DNA of 64,000 nt from Diadema setosum (lineage: Eukaryota; Echinodermata; Echinoidea; Diadematoida; Diadematidae). Positions 48,691-62,700 of this stretch are shown piece after piece. Made by a program: the position numbers and the translations under genes. The stretch is taken from NCBI RefSeq assembly GCF_964275005.1, contig NC_092706.1:22909187-22973186 (forward strand). Reading direction: 5' to 3'. The notes below the pieces were generated by a model, which saw only the letters and a list, made by a program, of their open reading frames with translations, was not told where the DNA came from and did not search any database. Within the stretch, counting starts at the first letter, position 1. The number at the start of each line of letters is the position of its first letter.

Positions 48691-49387
48691 AAACTCCTCA
48701 AAATAAGTTCTGCACTTAAAGTTTGATATATCATATTTCTCTTATGCCCGCATTATCTTAATTAAGTATGACATCATAAGAAAGCCTGATTAATCCTCTT
48801 TAAAATTACACCTCACTTGCTATGACTGGGTATTCCTGGAATGCGCAGTATGACTGACTATGAGGAAAGGTCAAATGTGAAATGTTGGAAAATAGAGCAA
48901 ATGTGTTATGTCAAACAGAATAATTCCCATTTGCTTTGTCCTTTCGTGGAATTAATGTGCTTGAAAAGAATGCATTTTGAGATTATCATTAGATTCCATG
49001 GCAGGCTTCATCCATGAATTAAAAACTGCAGGATTAATATCTGTAGATTAAAATTAAACATAAAGGTTGACCAAACAGTCATCTAATGTGTAGGAAAAAG
49101 GTATGGGAGTTTTTGAAAGTGCTGTTTTAAGCATTGCTTATTCCAGTGGCCTTTTTTCATCAAAACTGTACATTGTAAATAGCAGAATTGTTGCAACTTT
49201 TCACTTTTGATCTGTCCCCATACTCAGCTGTTTTGCACATTCCAAGAACACCCAATCATAGCAAGTGAGGTGTCATTTTAAAGATGATTAATCAGGCTTT
49301 CTTATGATGTCATACTTAAGATAATGCGGACATAAGAGAAATATGATGTATCAAACTTTAATTGCATAACTTATTTTGAGGAGTTTA
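48691..49387. mobile_element. ~700-bp fold-back MITE, family B
   Basis: Left arm AAACTCCTCAAAATAAGTT..., right arm its inverse at 49364-49387, with about 155 bp pairing on each side (including TGACATCATAAGAAAGCCTG and CACCTCACTTGCTATGA). Non-coding centre. Confidence 0.8.
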
Positions 49388-50496
49388 TTTCAATATTTGC
49401 ATGGAATATATTAACAATCCATTTCTATTGATATTGCCAAATGCACCACTTTTGCTGTCAGGTGGATGTGCTGACAATCATCATTATATTTTTAAGGATT
49501 ACATGAATAATTATTACATAACAAATGATTATATCAGTGAAACCAGCAAAGTTACCTATGTGGTACCAACGGCCACCTGCGTATGGCTTGGTATAAAAAA
49601 AAATACCATCCCATGTTTTTGATTTTCCAATTTGAAGGTATACTTCACTTTATTGTGTTAATATAGAGTGAACCATTCAGGCAAAATGATATTTCAGTTT
49701 TGTTCACTATAATATCAATAATTGAAAATTACAACACAGCCGCTACAACAGCGAAATCATCAAGAAACATATTTCATAACCCAAACTGGCTTAATGTTAT
49801 CATCATTATCGGAGAGAGGATTTTTACTTTTGCACTTAACTTTTTTTTTTCATAATCAATAATGACACACAATGCCCCGCATAAAGATATTTTCTTGTAT
49901 ACATCGTCATGTATAATCTTTCTATCAGCATGACATGAATACTAGAGAATTACTGCCTTAAGAAATACGTTGTTAAGATTTTATAATCCAATTATACCTT
50001 TTTTTAACTCGCTTTGATGTCTGACAGGCGTCTTCGCCACAAGTATACACTCAATAACAATTATGATAATAATAACAACCGCAATTTTTTGCGCATGCAA
50101 GGCGACATGAACCTACCCCTTTAGATAAAGTCATCTTAAACTTTGGGTAGAATGTATTTACTTTATTTATTTTTTTTTTTGTGTGTGTGTGTGTAGAGCA
50201 TGACTTCATTACTAAGGTCATTAACACGAGCCGAAAATCAGCCAACACAGTCACACGAGAGAGAAACTATGAACTGTGACGTCCGATCCATGGGACGGGT
50301 CGAGGAAGGAAGTGTATAGGAAAGAATGTGCCAATGTATTTCCGTCTATGGGTCGTTTTTATAGATAAACCACTGTCAGTCATGACCGGATGATGTTTAC
50401 ATTATGATAATATGTTTAATCTTTAAGCGGCGGTGAGGGGTCGAGCAAGACTGGGAATTCCCACAGCTGTGCATGTATGTGGGATTCCCCACTTAC
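49388..50496. other. No gene seen
   Basis: Diverged repeat copy at 49665-49770, T tracts, GT tract near 50180. No supported exon. Confidence 0.35.
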
Positions 50497-50538
50497 TCCC
50501 TGCATTGTCTGCGTGCAAATGCTATAGATTCCACGAAG
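50497..50538 (-). CDS. Candidate small exon of minus-strand gene
   Basis: Between ATTGATCAAAG and a GTAAGT donor: 14 codons, LRGIYSICTQTMQG, phase 0 at both ends, consistent with flanking candidates. Short and weakly supported. Confidence 0.28.
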
Positions 50539-50654
50539 CTTTGATCAATATTATTGGTGTCAGGTATAATATGAAAAGTATAATGGCGTATAGCTATGAG
50601 GATGGAAATCATAATTATAATGATAAGTTACAATGTATTATCATAAATATATTA

Positions 50655-50765
50655 AGATTATAATCATGACTATGATTATAATCATGATCATGAACATGAT
50701 CATAATCATAATCATAAACATAAACATGTGATCATAATCACAATCACAATCACAAGCATAATCAG
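50655..50765. repeat. (ATCATA)n-like minisatellite
   Basis: Degenerate hexamer units of ATCATA/ATCACA/AACATG type. Confidence 0.8.
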
Positions 50766-50895
50766 CAATGTATGTGTTCTTCTTTCAGACACACATAAGG
50801 GTTCGTATGATGATAGTGATCTGGTGATGATAGTTACGATAATACCATGGAAGAAAAGGAGGGAGAAGACGAATAAGACTTTCAGTAAAGCATAC

Positions 50896-50991
50896 CTGAT
50901 ACTTAGCAGAGCTAGACCTGTTGATCAATTCATATTCTTTGCTTTTAGCAAACGCTAATGTCATTCGCATACGATAGAGATTTTTTACCGT
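50896..50991 (-). CDS. Unidentified minus-strand gene, internal exon (candidate)
   Basis: Acceptor CTTATTGCAG, donor GTATGC, exactly 32 codons, phase 0 at both ends: TVKNLYRMRMTLAFAKSKEY then ELINRSSSAKYQ. Strong splice borders and protein-like composition make this a likely real exon; family unknown. Confidence 0.55.
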
Positions 50992-51130
50992 CTGCAATAA
51001 GTTTTTTTTTTTATGTGTGCTTTTTGTAATTGACGGTAACTAGATATGAATAAAACTTAAGAGAAGGTTACATCAAAATGATTATTATTTTCTCCATTAT
51101 GTCTAACCTTTAAATTTAGCCCCATCGTCC

Positions 51131-51152
51131 GTCCCCCCCCCCCCCCCCCCCC
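51131..51152. repeat. C homopolymer
   Basis: Uninterrupted run of about 20 C. Confidence 0.9.
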
Positions 51153-51384
51153 TGCAAGAGGCAGTTTGATCCCTCCACTCTACGAGATCCGCGGACGGGT
51201 CGTGCATTGAATGGGAAATAGGCCTATCCTAAACATGATGGATCTATATGAATTCAGAAATATCATTATAGGAGAACACACCAGCACTGAAATTTGAGAA
51301 AAATCAATTTCTAACCATCTGTCTTCATCGCAGGATGGGAAGACTATAACAATTCGTGACGTCAAATGTTTTGCCAACCATTGT

Positions 51385-51549
51385 TCTGGGGCCTGTTGCA
51401 TAAAAGTTACAATTATGGTAACTATGCTATCCAATGGTAACTACCATGGCAACAATACTCAACAGCCAATCAGAATCAAGAATTCCATGGAAGTTACCAT
51501 TGGATGGCAAAGTTACCATAATTGTAACTTTTATGCAACGGGCCCCTGG
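51385..51549. mobile_element. Near-perfect palindromic GGGCCC-type MITE
   Basis: TGGGGCCTGTTGCATAAAAG and its inverse, CTTTTATGCAACGGGCCCC-type end, with arms continuing through GTTACAATTATGGTAAC and ATCCAATGGTAACT; CAGCCAATCAGAATC in the centre. Confidence 0.8.
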
Positions 51550-52897
51550 TGAGAGAAATCGGGGCAGCATTCTCATTTTCATGAATCTTGTTAGTCACTG
51601 CACACATTTGTTGTAAGCTACTGAAATCCTCGCATCTGATTGGCTGAGAGCAAATTTGTCAGTGAAAATCCGTGACAAAGCATTATTGATGAACAGGTAC
51701 TGTTCCCTGGTGCCTCCCATAGGCCACAAGGCGATGTGCAGAGAGAAGGATGTCGAATCGAAGATGAGTTTCTATTCTTCACCTCCGTGGTGCAACCATT
51801 AAAACGACAAAAATATGAAGAGGATTCTACTTATGAAAAGTTTTTTTTTTTTTTGTGAAACGTATTCGTTTTTTCGACTCGTTTCTTACTTCTGCATGTT
51901 TTTAATTCAGTTTTTAAATCAATCATTTATTGACTTCCTGAAAGAAAATACATATTTTACTTAAGGCGATCAATTCATCTTTTAAACAAGTTGAAAGAAC
52001 AAACCATTACGTATAATACAAAATTGTGTACATTATATTGTAACAAAAGGAGATATGGCGATGGAAAAGAGTGAACCACCTAAAATCACAACTTGCAGAA
52101 AGTGGATCACTTGAATGAAAAACAAACAACAACCCCAATACACCAATGTAACGTATTTATGCAGCCGTTGGAGCATACCATTGGCGATCATCATGGTGAT
52201 AACGACATAACAGTATATCCTTATCAGCATTTTTTTGCTTAGAAGTACAAACAACATACAAACTCAAGGTAACAATCAATCATAAGAATGTTAAAAAATC
52301 AAAACATATGCACGCATGAACAAAATTCGCAATACACTGTACTCATTATTACGCCTATACTGCGCAACGGAGAACTCATCATGTTACATGCGAGGTATAT
52401 TAAACTGCCAAAATATTCATACTATACTTTGTATTATCTCAAACGCATACCCAAACCCTAACTCCCGAAGTACGGTTTCCGGATCCCTATACAACAACAC
52501 ATTCACAATGAAAGCATTGCGTTCGCACCTTCTGAATACTTGGTACGCGTGTATACATTAGCGCAGTATACCATCACTGCGTGGAGCACTATACGTCATT
52601 GCCTCTATAGGGCCCTAATATAGACAAAGAAATTCAACAACTTTAAAAGCCAATCTATTCAATTCCACTTTTTATAGTTGGTAACATCACAACACAGCAG
52701 GAGATTATAATATTGTATTGCTGTAGAAAGTAATGTAGATTTTTGCGCTAAAAAACAACTGAGTATTCAATAACGTAAAAACCTGTTGTTTTTTTTTTCT
52801 GAATGTGCTACAATGATCGAGAGATGTTTCAAATGAGGTTGAATATGAGACAATGGCGATGGTGATAAAATTGTTAATGATTGTAATGATTGTGATG

Positions 52898-52932
<35 letters not shown>

Positions 52933-54742
52933 TTGAATAAATAATGATGCTATCTACAAGAGTAAATAAAAATAATTACAATTAATGGTGATAATCACGT
53001 ATACACATGATACACGTATGTTTATTATTATGTTTGTTTATGAAGTCAGGGAATTTAAAGACCCTCTATTAGCCGATAAGGCTGCATATTTTCTAGAGAG
53101 GCCGTGAATTCGTAACAGATGAGATAACATATTAGGGCGTATAATGATATTATATAGGCCCTACATGTATGTTCTGCACACATTGATTAATTGATTAATT
53201 GATTAATTAGGTCCCTGCAATGATTAGTATTCAAGCCCTGTTGTTCTAGAAATTTATAAGATAGATATATATATATATATAATCAATATATAGATTAAAG
53301 GCTACCAAAAAGTGAAACGAGTGTAAGATAATTAAAATGCAAGAAGGCATGTTATATCAACTATAAAATAGTGCATACCAGAGCATTTCTTATCTAATAA
53401 CATGAAGGACATTTTGTGACATAAAGGGCCTAGATTGCTGTATGCCAGAGGAAGGGCACGAAATCTAAGCGCCATCTGTGGGAGCATTCCGTAACCGCCT
53501 AACGGTTGATCACAGTGGCTAGTCATTATTTCTTCAAATTTGTTTTATGTGCTTGTAAATATCTGTAAATAAACTGTATTATAATGTAAATAACACAGTC
53601 TGCAAGAATCTTCAGTTTATTGAAGGAGGCAGACTTAACCAGGGAAGAAGAAGAAGAAGAAGAAGAAGAAATTATGTGCTCCATGAATGTGTCTAAATGT
53701 CGTACAATTCCAACTATTTTCAAATCGATGTCCAGGCCTATATTATAATCTAGACTATGCTGCATGATGCGGGCGATGATAAGATACATTTATAGTAATG
53801 TATATTTTACTTTAGGCCCTATATGGGGCCTACTAGGCCTATTTTGTTTGTTTGTTGTTGTTGTTGTTTTTTGAAAAGAAATGTCTTGTTATTTTCATTT
53901 ATTTATCTATTCTTATTTAATTATTATTATTATTATTTATCTTTTTTGTTGTAAGAGTCAAAAGAGCGCATAATTATGTGTTGGGGAAGGAGGGGTGGGG
54001 TTTTCGTGGTTGGTATTGGGGGTTGCACCCCGCCCCCCCCCCATTCCTCAGGCCCTGCAATGCACCACTATGCATTACTTCCATAGTCATTATGTCTTAT
54101 GATAAATTATAAAGCTATATAACAACAAACGAGTGAAGCAAGGGGGTTCATAGTTCAAGTGGTGGCCAATGGGGCCAACGTATCTATCTGGACAAGATTC
54201 TGAACCTGTACTTTTTAAAGTTAATGCAGTAAGTATTATTTGAACAGCCTTATAAAACGCCTCTTTGCTTTAAACGTCTGTATTTTCAACAGATATTTAA
54301 CGGATCATAATGAGAGAGCAGTGATTGTCAAGTGTGGTACGTGAAGTAACCCTGCAATTTGGTTTTTGTTTCTATACCTAATAAAATATGATTATCTCTT
54401 TCGTTCTTCGTCGTCTTCTAATTCTCTGCTTTATTCAGCATCGCTATAAGAGAGACACGGTATTATATTATGCTTTAATTACTTTATTCTTCGTTATGAT
54501 TAGGTATTTCTGCATACCTCTGACCCTTTTGGTTTACACTATTTTTTCGATGATGATAATTTTGATCCTGAACCATTCTACTCGTACTCTTTTATACCGA
54601 GTACTTTGCGCTGCGAATAAAGATAGCAAGAATACGTCATACGAGTACTTGGAGAGGAAATTATGTCAGTTCCCGATAAAGTAACATTACTTCGCTGCTA
54701 GATGGCGCACTACTATCTCGTCGGGGCGGATCGAGTTCGTAC
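51550..54742. other. No firm gene; microsatellites and repeats
   Basis: Contains a GATAAT repeat (52895-52925), TTGATTAA repeat (53186-53207), GAA repeat (53644-53671) and a G/C-rich tract near 53990-54050. An open frame of 98 codons at 54388 (+) is hydrophobic but without supporting context. Confidence 0.4.
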
Positions 54743-54765
54743 CTGGCGCTGGCCGTGATGGGCAT
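54743..54765 (-). CDS. Possible divergent first exon (MPITASA)
   Basis: An ATG at 54765-54763 followed by seven codons, two bases and a GTACGA donor. It would start a minus-strand gene 143 bp from the PTPN23 start codon, perhaps the gene with exons at 50.9 and 47.7 kb, implying a shared bidirectional promoter. Speculative. Confidence 0.25.
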
Positions 54766-54908
54766 GGTTATGCAGCATGCAGTAGTAAAGGGTGTACACC
54801 ACCACTGACACTGTATTGTATTCTGCGTAGACGGATTTACAGGGCCGGGACAAGTACATACAATGCGAAGTTAGCCAGCCAAAATCACCTTTTTTACCAC
54901 CTTCAAAA
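54766..54908. promoter_or_regulatory. PTPN23 5' region, possible bidirectional promoter
   Basis: Holds the PTPN23 untranslated leader and start context (TTCAAAAATGG). No TATA box is evident; start site not definable from sequence alone. Confidence 0.4.
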
Positions 54909-54995
54909 ATGGAGGCGCTGCCTCGCATGCAAATGCTGAGCGTTGAGCTCAAGGAGAGCGCAGAGAGAGTTGAATTTGGGCCCGAATTAAAACAG
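54909..54995 (+). CDS. PTPN23: PTPN23 exon 1
   Basis: 29 codons from the start ATG, MEALPRMQMLSVELKESAE to ELKQ; donor GTAGGT. The ATG at 54909 is preferred to the in-frame ATGs at 54927 and 54933 because it gives the family's usual N-terminus. Confidence 0.9.
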
Positions 54996-57900
54996 GTAGG
55001 TGGTGTTATCACGTTTCAGCTTTCATCCGTCTAAAATTTATGATTCTACAACACTACACAAGGCCCTGGGGTAGGGGCAAGGCTGCCATGATTCAACAAC
55101 AAGTGAACTAGCTAGAACAGAAGTTGAACCTTTCTGGTGTAGTGAGCGTAATTTTTCCTAATCCCATTCATTATCAACATGGTTATCGACCGAGCATTAT
55201 GACGATGTGGGCCAAAGACAAAGTTCTATTCCATTAACAAATTATTCATCACACACCGATTGAAGAGGCCGGGGTGTGTTCTGCAGTTAACACTAACATG
55301 TATTGTTGGGGCCTAGGTGTTAATAAAGAGTGCTTGTTGTGGAGGAGTCTCGACTTCAATATTGATCTGAAGAGAATGAAAGCGAGGGGGAAAATAGTGC
55401 AAAGTTGACAAGCCAGCTGCCAGCATGATTTGTGAACACCTGTATACTGACTATAGACCAATAGCTAGAGAAAAATTGCAGTAGACGTCTAGTCTTGACA
55501 TGGACAATTTACCACAGCTCTGTATGCAGCAGAAGCTGTGGAGTGAAGGGGTGCTAGTACCGGTAACCCTGGAATGCTGTACGTGTTGGGGTCGTCGATG
55601 CGGTTAGGGCGCTAGTAGTAAAGTTAAATGTACAGGGTCTGCAGTATCTAGACCCGAGGCCCTAAGTATTAAACTGTTCGTCTACTTTCGTTTCTAGTAG
55701 GTATCTTGACTTGTACTGAACCAAATTGCTCCAAAATTACAGGATAGATTGGATCAAAATACTGGTACCTGGTAACTTATTTTGCAATCATTCGTGAATT
55801 TTATTCATTATTACTGACTGTACCAAAGCGTCAATATCGACTTCAACTTTTTTAGGTCGTCGCTCAAAACATAAATCAAGTTGCCATGAATGTGGCAAGT
55901 TGAAAGAAGGCGATTATTGGATGTGTAAGTCTGTCAATCAGTCAGTCTGTCTGTCAGTCTGGGGTCTTGTGAAATCTAGGATTATAGGAACTGTATTTCT
56001 CATCTGACTTTATTCAACTCGACATTGATAATTTCTTACATTGTACATTGATTTTGTCCTGGTTACCTGAAAGATTCGTCGCATGTAGATAGCTCACTTC
56101 AACTTCAGATTGTGCGGGCAGCATTCGCTGCAATTGCTTGTGAAAAGTGAGTTGTTTTGAGTGAAGACATGAAAGTTGACATTGATGTCGATGCTTCCCG
56201 GTGACAGATATTCAAATTCATGTGAATGTTTGCAAATATTTAATTTTTTTCTGTGATTTTTTGTGCAATTTGGTTCAGTGGAATTTGAGATGTATATCTC
56301 CATAGATACGAAAGTACTTAGCACTGCAGGAGGTAGCAGGGCTTTTTCTCTCTGAGAATATCATGTCAAAAATTGGACCACTTAAGTGTATTTTTAGTGT
56401 TATGTGTAATTACGTACCAATAGTTTTCAAAATAAAAAAAAAGAAACATAGTAATAGAGTCTGATGTACCATTACCAATATTATTGTTACCTTGGATGAT
56501 AACAAAAAGTATGTTTACAGTGAGGATGTCTACTTACTGTGAAAGTATGAAATTTGTACAAAAAAAAAATGATGCAGATGTAGACACAGGGTTCATCCTT
56601 TGTACATACACTGTAATTGTAATGTCTAATGTAAGAGAAGTGAGGAGAAGATTGTTGTTATACTGGAGATAGTCTCAAGCTAACAGGAAGAGGTAGTCAA
56701 GCAAGAGGGCCTTTAAAAGACAAGTTTTCTCCAAAATACCATGTGGATTGAGTGAATTCAACCATATCAGTAGAACGTTACATCATTGAATTTGGAGGAA
56801 ATTCGAACTACATGTTCAAAAGTTATGAATTTCAGTGTCAGTGCCGGTAGCCCCATCATCTCTGCATGAGAAGACTACAAGTTACAGTTTGTAACATCAA
56901 TATGTAGAAAACATGAATAAATACAGAATCCAACGTACAATTTTGTATGTTCATAATTTCTCGCAAAATGAAAAAGCATGTGACTTTCCTCTTTCAGAAA
57001 GCAGGTGCAACGATATTGCCCTTAAAAGGTGTCAGTTATGAGTTGAGGGAATGCATGCTTAAACTTTTCATAAAAAATGAAATTTTGTGGCATTGTATTC
57101 TCCTGAATATTTTTCTTATCATACTGCAGCATTGTCACAAACTGTTGCAGTCTTCTCAACCAGTGATGGTGACATTGAAACTTTGAAAATTCATAAGTTT
57201 TGAACAGATTGTCCACTTTTCCTCATAACTCTGATTGCTACAAGTACATTCACTCAATTTACACATACAGTATAATTATTTGAGTGAACTTGTCCTTTAA
57301 TTAGACCTGTTCGATGTCTGAATTTCTTAATCTACAGATTTGTATGTCTTTGAATTTACCGAATATTGCATCCATTGTTTGGAAGTCTTTTTCACGATCG
57401 TGAAGAATAATCACAAGAACTTTTGCACCTTTCGAAAGGCTTGCACTTGGCTATGACTGTGAGTGTTAACAGTATGGCCCTTCAGGGTCTATTGAGAAAG
57501 GTTTGTAGGTGAAGACTTGTGGGTGCACTCATTATGGCTTTCCCTTGACCCCCCCCCCCCCCTTGTGTTCTTTTTGCCACCAAATTATATACCATTCAAA
57601 CCAAGGTCTTGTCTCTGGAATGGAGGGTCTGGTAGGTGCTGTACTGTGGATTCAGTGATGTAAACAGTGAGACAATTGGGGTATGAGGAAACTCTGCTAA
57701 ATAGATGTATGTACACCTGCAGAGTTTAGGTTTAATGTGCTGTTGTCTGCTAAAGGTAGCCTTTCGACAGTATTTGATGTCAGTATAGTAGAAAAGCTAT
57801 AAGAAAAAATGTCACTCATCTCAATTTCTTTATAAGGGAAGGCATGAAAAGAGCTGCTGGTACAGCCTGGGCTGTAGATAACCTATACCTTCATTGTACA

Positions 57901-59680
57901 TAATGTACGGGACAATACAGATGAGTAAAGTGATCACATTCAATGCTAGCAAAATGTAGTGCTTTCAAGTCCTGGAAACTTCTTTGCAAAATGTTTTCCC
58001 CAATTTTTACACTATTGGGGAACACTTTCCATTTTGTAATGGTAGCATAACGGTGATACCCATGAGCTGGCTAGATTCCAATGTATGTTTTCTTTTTTTT
58101 TCTTTTTTTCTTTTTGAATGCCAATGGATGCCAAATTCTGTTATGCTGCAAGAGCAGCAACAGGATGACTGTGTAGTCACATTCTAGTAGTCCAAGATTT
58201 GTTAAATTGCTTTTTAATTTGTCCTGTCTTCTGGCACTGAGGTTGTTTGTGCTATTAAGAATCCAACACTGCAGCCATTTTGGGTGCTGTCGCTGGGAAA
58301 TATAAAATGTAGTTTAGAAATGATGACATTTGTGAATGTGCATGATATGACTGCAGTGGATGACTAAAATGCTAAGTACTGCAAAGTTCTTGGAGTTTCA
58401 ATTCCCATCCACTCATACATTCATATATCAAAATTAAAAACGTGAGATCTGTTTCAACAAGCTTTCCAATAGTTTACCATACCTTACTAGTGTAATACTT
58501 ATGGATCATATCATAATACACTGCGCACTTGCTTTTGTAATGCACAGTTGAGTATGTTGTATCCTTTGCAATGTACGTTAGTAGTAGCTGCACATCTTAA
58601 TTTTCCTTAATTATCATTGTCATTATTTCCACTATTTATTACAGCACATCTCACAGCATTACATGGAAGATGCCTCCAAGTACAACGAAGAGATAAGACA
58701 ACTTGACCAACTCAGAATTGTAAGTGACAGTTCTAATGAGTTATGTCATTCCTGTGCTTCGAGTATAAAAGTAGGCCTACCTCCCAATAAAGAGTCTTGG
58801 ATATTTTACAGTTTATGAGTGACCTGTTTCGGCACATTTTATGCATACTGGTATATACAGTCTGTACATTTATACCAAATGTTTTTCCATAATCTTGCCT
58901 TACCTGACACAAATGCATGCATACTGAATTTCAAGTGCTGAAATTTATTTGTGATGAACTTGGGAATGGAAGAGTGTCTAATTGACTCCTAGTGGGCACT
59001 ACATCTATAAATTTGAGTGTCGGTAACATAAGCTATTGAATTACACAGCTATCATTATGCAGTATGTACACATAGCTACATATTGATTGATTGATAAGGT
59101 TTATTCAACACTTCTGTAAAAAGAAAAAAGAAAAAAAAGAGAGAGATAACAGAAATAGACGGCATTGCAAACAAAATCCATGAGAATTACAAAACAACAA
59201 CAATCATGAGAAATATGGGAAGCAAAATACAGGTAATTTGAAAAGTGTAAGTAGACAAGCAGGAAAGCAGTGCATTATATTTAAGCCTGTCTCTGAATGA
59301 AACAATTGTAATCAAGGTATTATCATGAATCATGTTATTAAGAATATTGTTTTGTATAAAGTACACAAACATAACTCCTGTTCATAATGACAAATTTCTC
59401 TAATACTCTTTGTGCAGAATGCATGTAATGTCACAAGGGACTTCAATGGGATCAGTACGCTCAAGAAATACTATGGCCAGCTCCACTTACTGACCAGTCG
59501 TTTCCCAACAGATACCCTCACATTTTCCTGGTGAGTTTAATATGATGTCATTGGTGTAATGTAAATTGCTTTTTGATTGGCTCAGATACAAAGAGCTAGG
59601 TTTATAGCATTCATACAATGTGTTCATTTGCTTTTAAAGGGGATGATAATTTCTTTCGTTGCTTTTTTTTTGCCTTAGAA

Positions 59681-59712
<32 letters not shown>

Positions 59713-62700
59713 CGTTCAAATAGCGTTAGTTGGCATATTGTAAGGGGGTCCAGTTATTCAAATTAATTGTGCTATGGCAACATCCAAAGTGTAATTGCCT
59801 GTTGTACAAGGTCTTGTCATAAGATTTTATGCATGATGTCTATGACCTATGTGCTGTTTTTATCAGACTTTTTTTTTTTTTTTTTTTCAAGCCTTGTCCA
59901 GCTTGGTTTTATTGATGATTCATATCGTATCAGTCAATATGATTCCCAGCTTGTTTTAGTAGCACTGCATGTCATGGGCTTCTATCTTCTACAATTTCTT
60001 CAGTGTCCAACTTTATACAATTTTGTTGCTGCCCAAGCCTTGCTTGCGGACAGAAGAACAAAGAAATTGACCAGATATAATATCAGACATAAAAGTGTGC
60101 TTGGATTGGTGCTAGCAGGAAGAATGACTGAAAAGAGATCATTGTCCCATAGCATGAAATTATAATGAATTTACTGTTAGTGGCAATTTTGCAATAAATG
60201 GCTATTACCATACCAACACTATTCCATGTAACCAAATATGATAATAGTATACTGCTTGTACGTACATGTGGAGGAGGAGAAGCAGCAGCAAAAAAAAAAA
60301 ACAAAAAAACAAACAAAAAAACTCGCTTAAGAATTCCAGCCAAAGCATGTTGTACTGATTGATTGGTACATGTACAAATGTACATATTGTACATGTATGT
60401 GGGTTTAGATGCATGGAGTGGAGATAGACTGCACCAACAGCATGCTGAGGTTTTGGTGTGTGGTGCATCAGTACAGTCTCTTAAAGAAATTATTTCTGTG
60501 CTGGTAATCTCTTCAGGAAGGCCAAGATTATGCAAACTGGGATGGAGGGATTTACACAGGGTGAGGATTGGGCCATCTTGCCGTAGGGTAGAGACCTTAT
60601 CCCCAATGGCAAGTGACATAAATGAAAGTGCAAGTGCGCCCTATGTTTAAGATGAAGTAAATATTCAGATCAACCAAACAGAGTTGTAGAAGTTTCATCA
60701 AAGTCATGATGAAGAATTTACGGACCAAAAAAAGAAAGAAAAGTGGTATTCCATGTTGGTAACATTGTCATTCATGTGGGTATGAAAATCAACAAAACTG
60801 TTTATGTGTAATTGAGGGCTGACATGTAAGTTGCCAGAATATAAAGTCATATAAGCTTATTAATAGGTTATGATGTGAATTTCCATGTTTTTGTTGATGT
60901 ACATATTGGATATAGAGGAGCAACACACCATATCAAAAAAGAAAAAGGAAAAAAAAGTGCAACTGTATGATGTGCTTCTAGGGGAGAGGGCAAAATTTTC
61001 TGAAGCAACTTGATCATTATCATTAGATGTTGTACAATTGTACATTGTATGTTATCAGGATTAAGGATTGTTATGTAATACATGAGTAGTACGTATTTAA
61101 TTTTTATGTATTTTAAATCTACTGTATTTATAAAAATTCATCTTTGGGGGATTGTCATTGGTATTTCACTATTAGCCAGTGAAAGGGAGGAAGTGTTGAT
61201 GGTAAACATTGTTCTTCTCTATGCAAATTTTGCAGGATTGACACTTACGATGAGGAGCCATACACACACACTGATGTCCACTTTGAGCAGTCCTGTATAC
61301 TGTACAATCTGGCTACGCTACACTCTATCCTTGGCGCAATTGAGTCGAGAACATCGGAGGAGGTAATGAGAATATCTCTGTGCAACTGATTGACAAATTG
61401 CCCTACATCGAAGTCGATGTAGGGCAATTTTGTCAATCGGTTGCAATGGAAGCACCTTGAGGGAAGAATTTCATGAGTTTGGAGAATATCTCTGTGGTAG
61501 CATATTCATTGTGCTTCATCAAAGTTGCCTGGCAGTGCTTAAAAAAAAAACAACCAAAAACAAAACAAAACAAAACACTCCAAAAAACAAAAATACAGAC
61601 CCAGAATAGGTCTGTAGGAGCATATCCTCAAAGCTTTCTGTCTTCAAACTCTTTATTTTGAAGTATCATTGCTGTACTGTATGTCACTTGAGCTCTTCAA
61701 ATATGAGTTCTGCTACCAACCATTCTCAGATTACATACATACAAGTGTACATAAGCACTTTCAGATTTGGTACTCCATGGAATTACTGAAAGGCACTCCA
61801 GGGGGGCGTTTCATCAACGAGTTCGTCGGAGATTTCACCGACAAATTTGCTATCAGCCAATCAGACCAAGGATTTCATTAGCTTTCAACAGTTGTCAGTG
61901 TAAATCCTTGCGTCTGATTGGCTGATAGCAAATTCGTCGGTGAAATCTCCGACGAACTCGTTGATGAAACGCCCCCCTGATATGCAAATGTTTCCAAGAA
62001 TTGGAAAAATAATTTTTTTTCCCCAATGTTAACATTTGCAGAACATCTTCTATCTGTTATTATGGATAATTGCTAATACTGTTATAAGGGGAATTGCCAT
62101 TCATCAGTTTGTTTCTTGTGGTATTTTAAAGAGTAGATCTGTACTCTTGAATGCATTGTTTAATATTAAATATCAGTATGTTACTGTAATTTCTTTTTGA
62201 AGGTTAATAGTTTCCCTAGAGGGGCTCAAACTGCTGCAAAATGTACGTACACAAGAAAAATCCAACATTTCGAAAAAGATGTGATACAAGTGGTGCTGTA
62301 TAAAAGTGTTCATTACAATAATATTGTACGCTCATGAGATGGTGAACGTGTAGACTGGTTACCAAGTTCTGTCATTTTTCTTGCACAGGAAATGAAGGTA
62401 GCATGCACGCATTTCCAGTGTGCAGCAGGAGCATTCACCTTTCTCAAGGACAACTTTCAGTGTGACCTGAGTCCCGACATCTCATTTGAGTTGATGAACA
62501 TCTACATCAACACAATGCTGGTAAGATGCCCAAACATTTCCTGTGTACATGCCATTATTAGACTGTTTCTGTCATGTACAATTCATTGATGTTTCTTTTT
62601 TTTACAGCCTTAATGAAGCACTTCATTCACTTGCTTCCTCTAATTAAACTCCTTAGGTAGGAAATCACATACATGTACTTGTTGGTAGACAAGGCAAGTC

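Noticed and set aside
54388..54684. 98-codon hydrophobic open frame upstream of PTPN23
   Set aside because: Hydrophobic because of T-rich sequence; no homologous pattern recognised and no supporting context.
59767..60619. Open frames of 132 (+) and 178 (-) codons in PTPN23 intron 3
   Set aside because: Overlapping frames on opposite strands spanning T/A tracts, with no domain or splice support.
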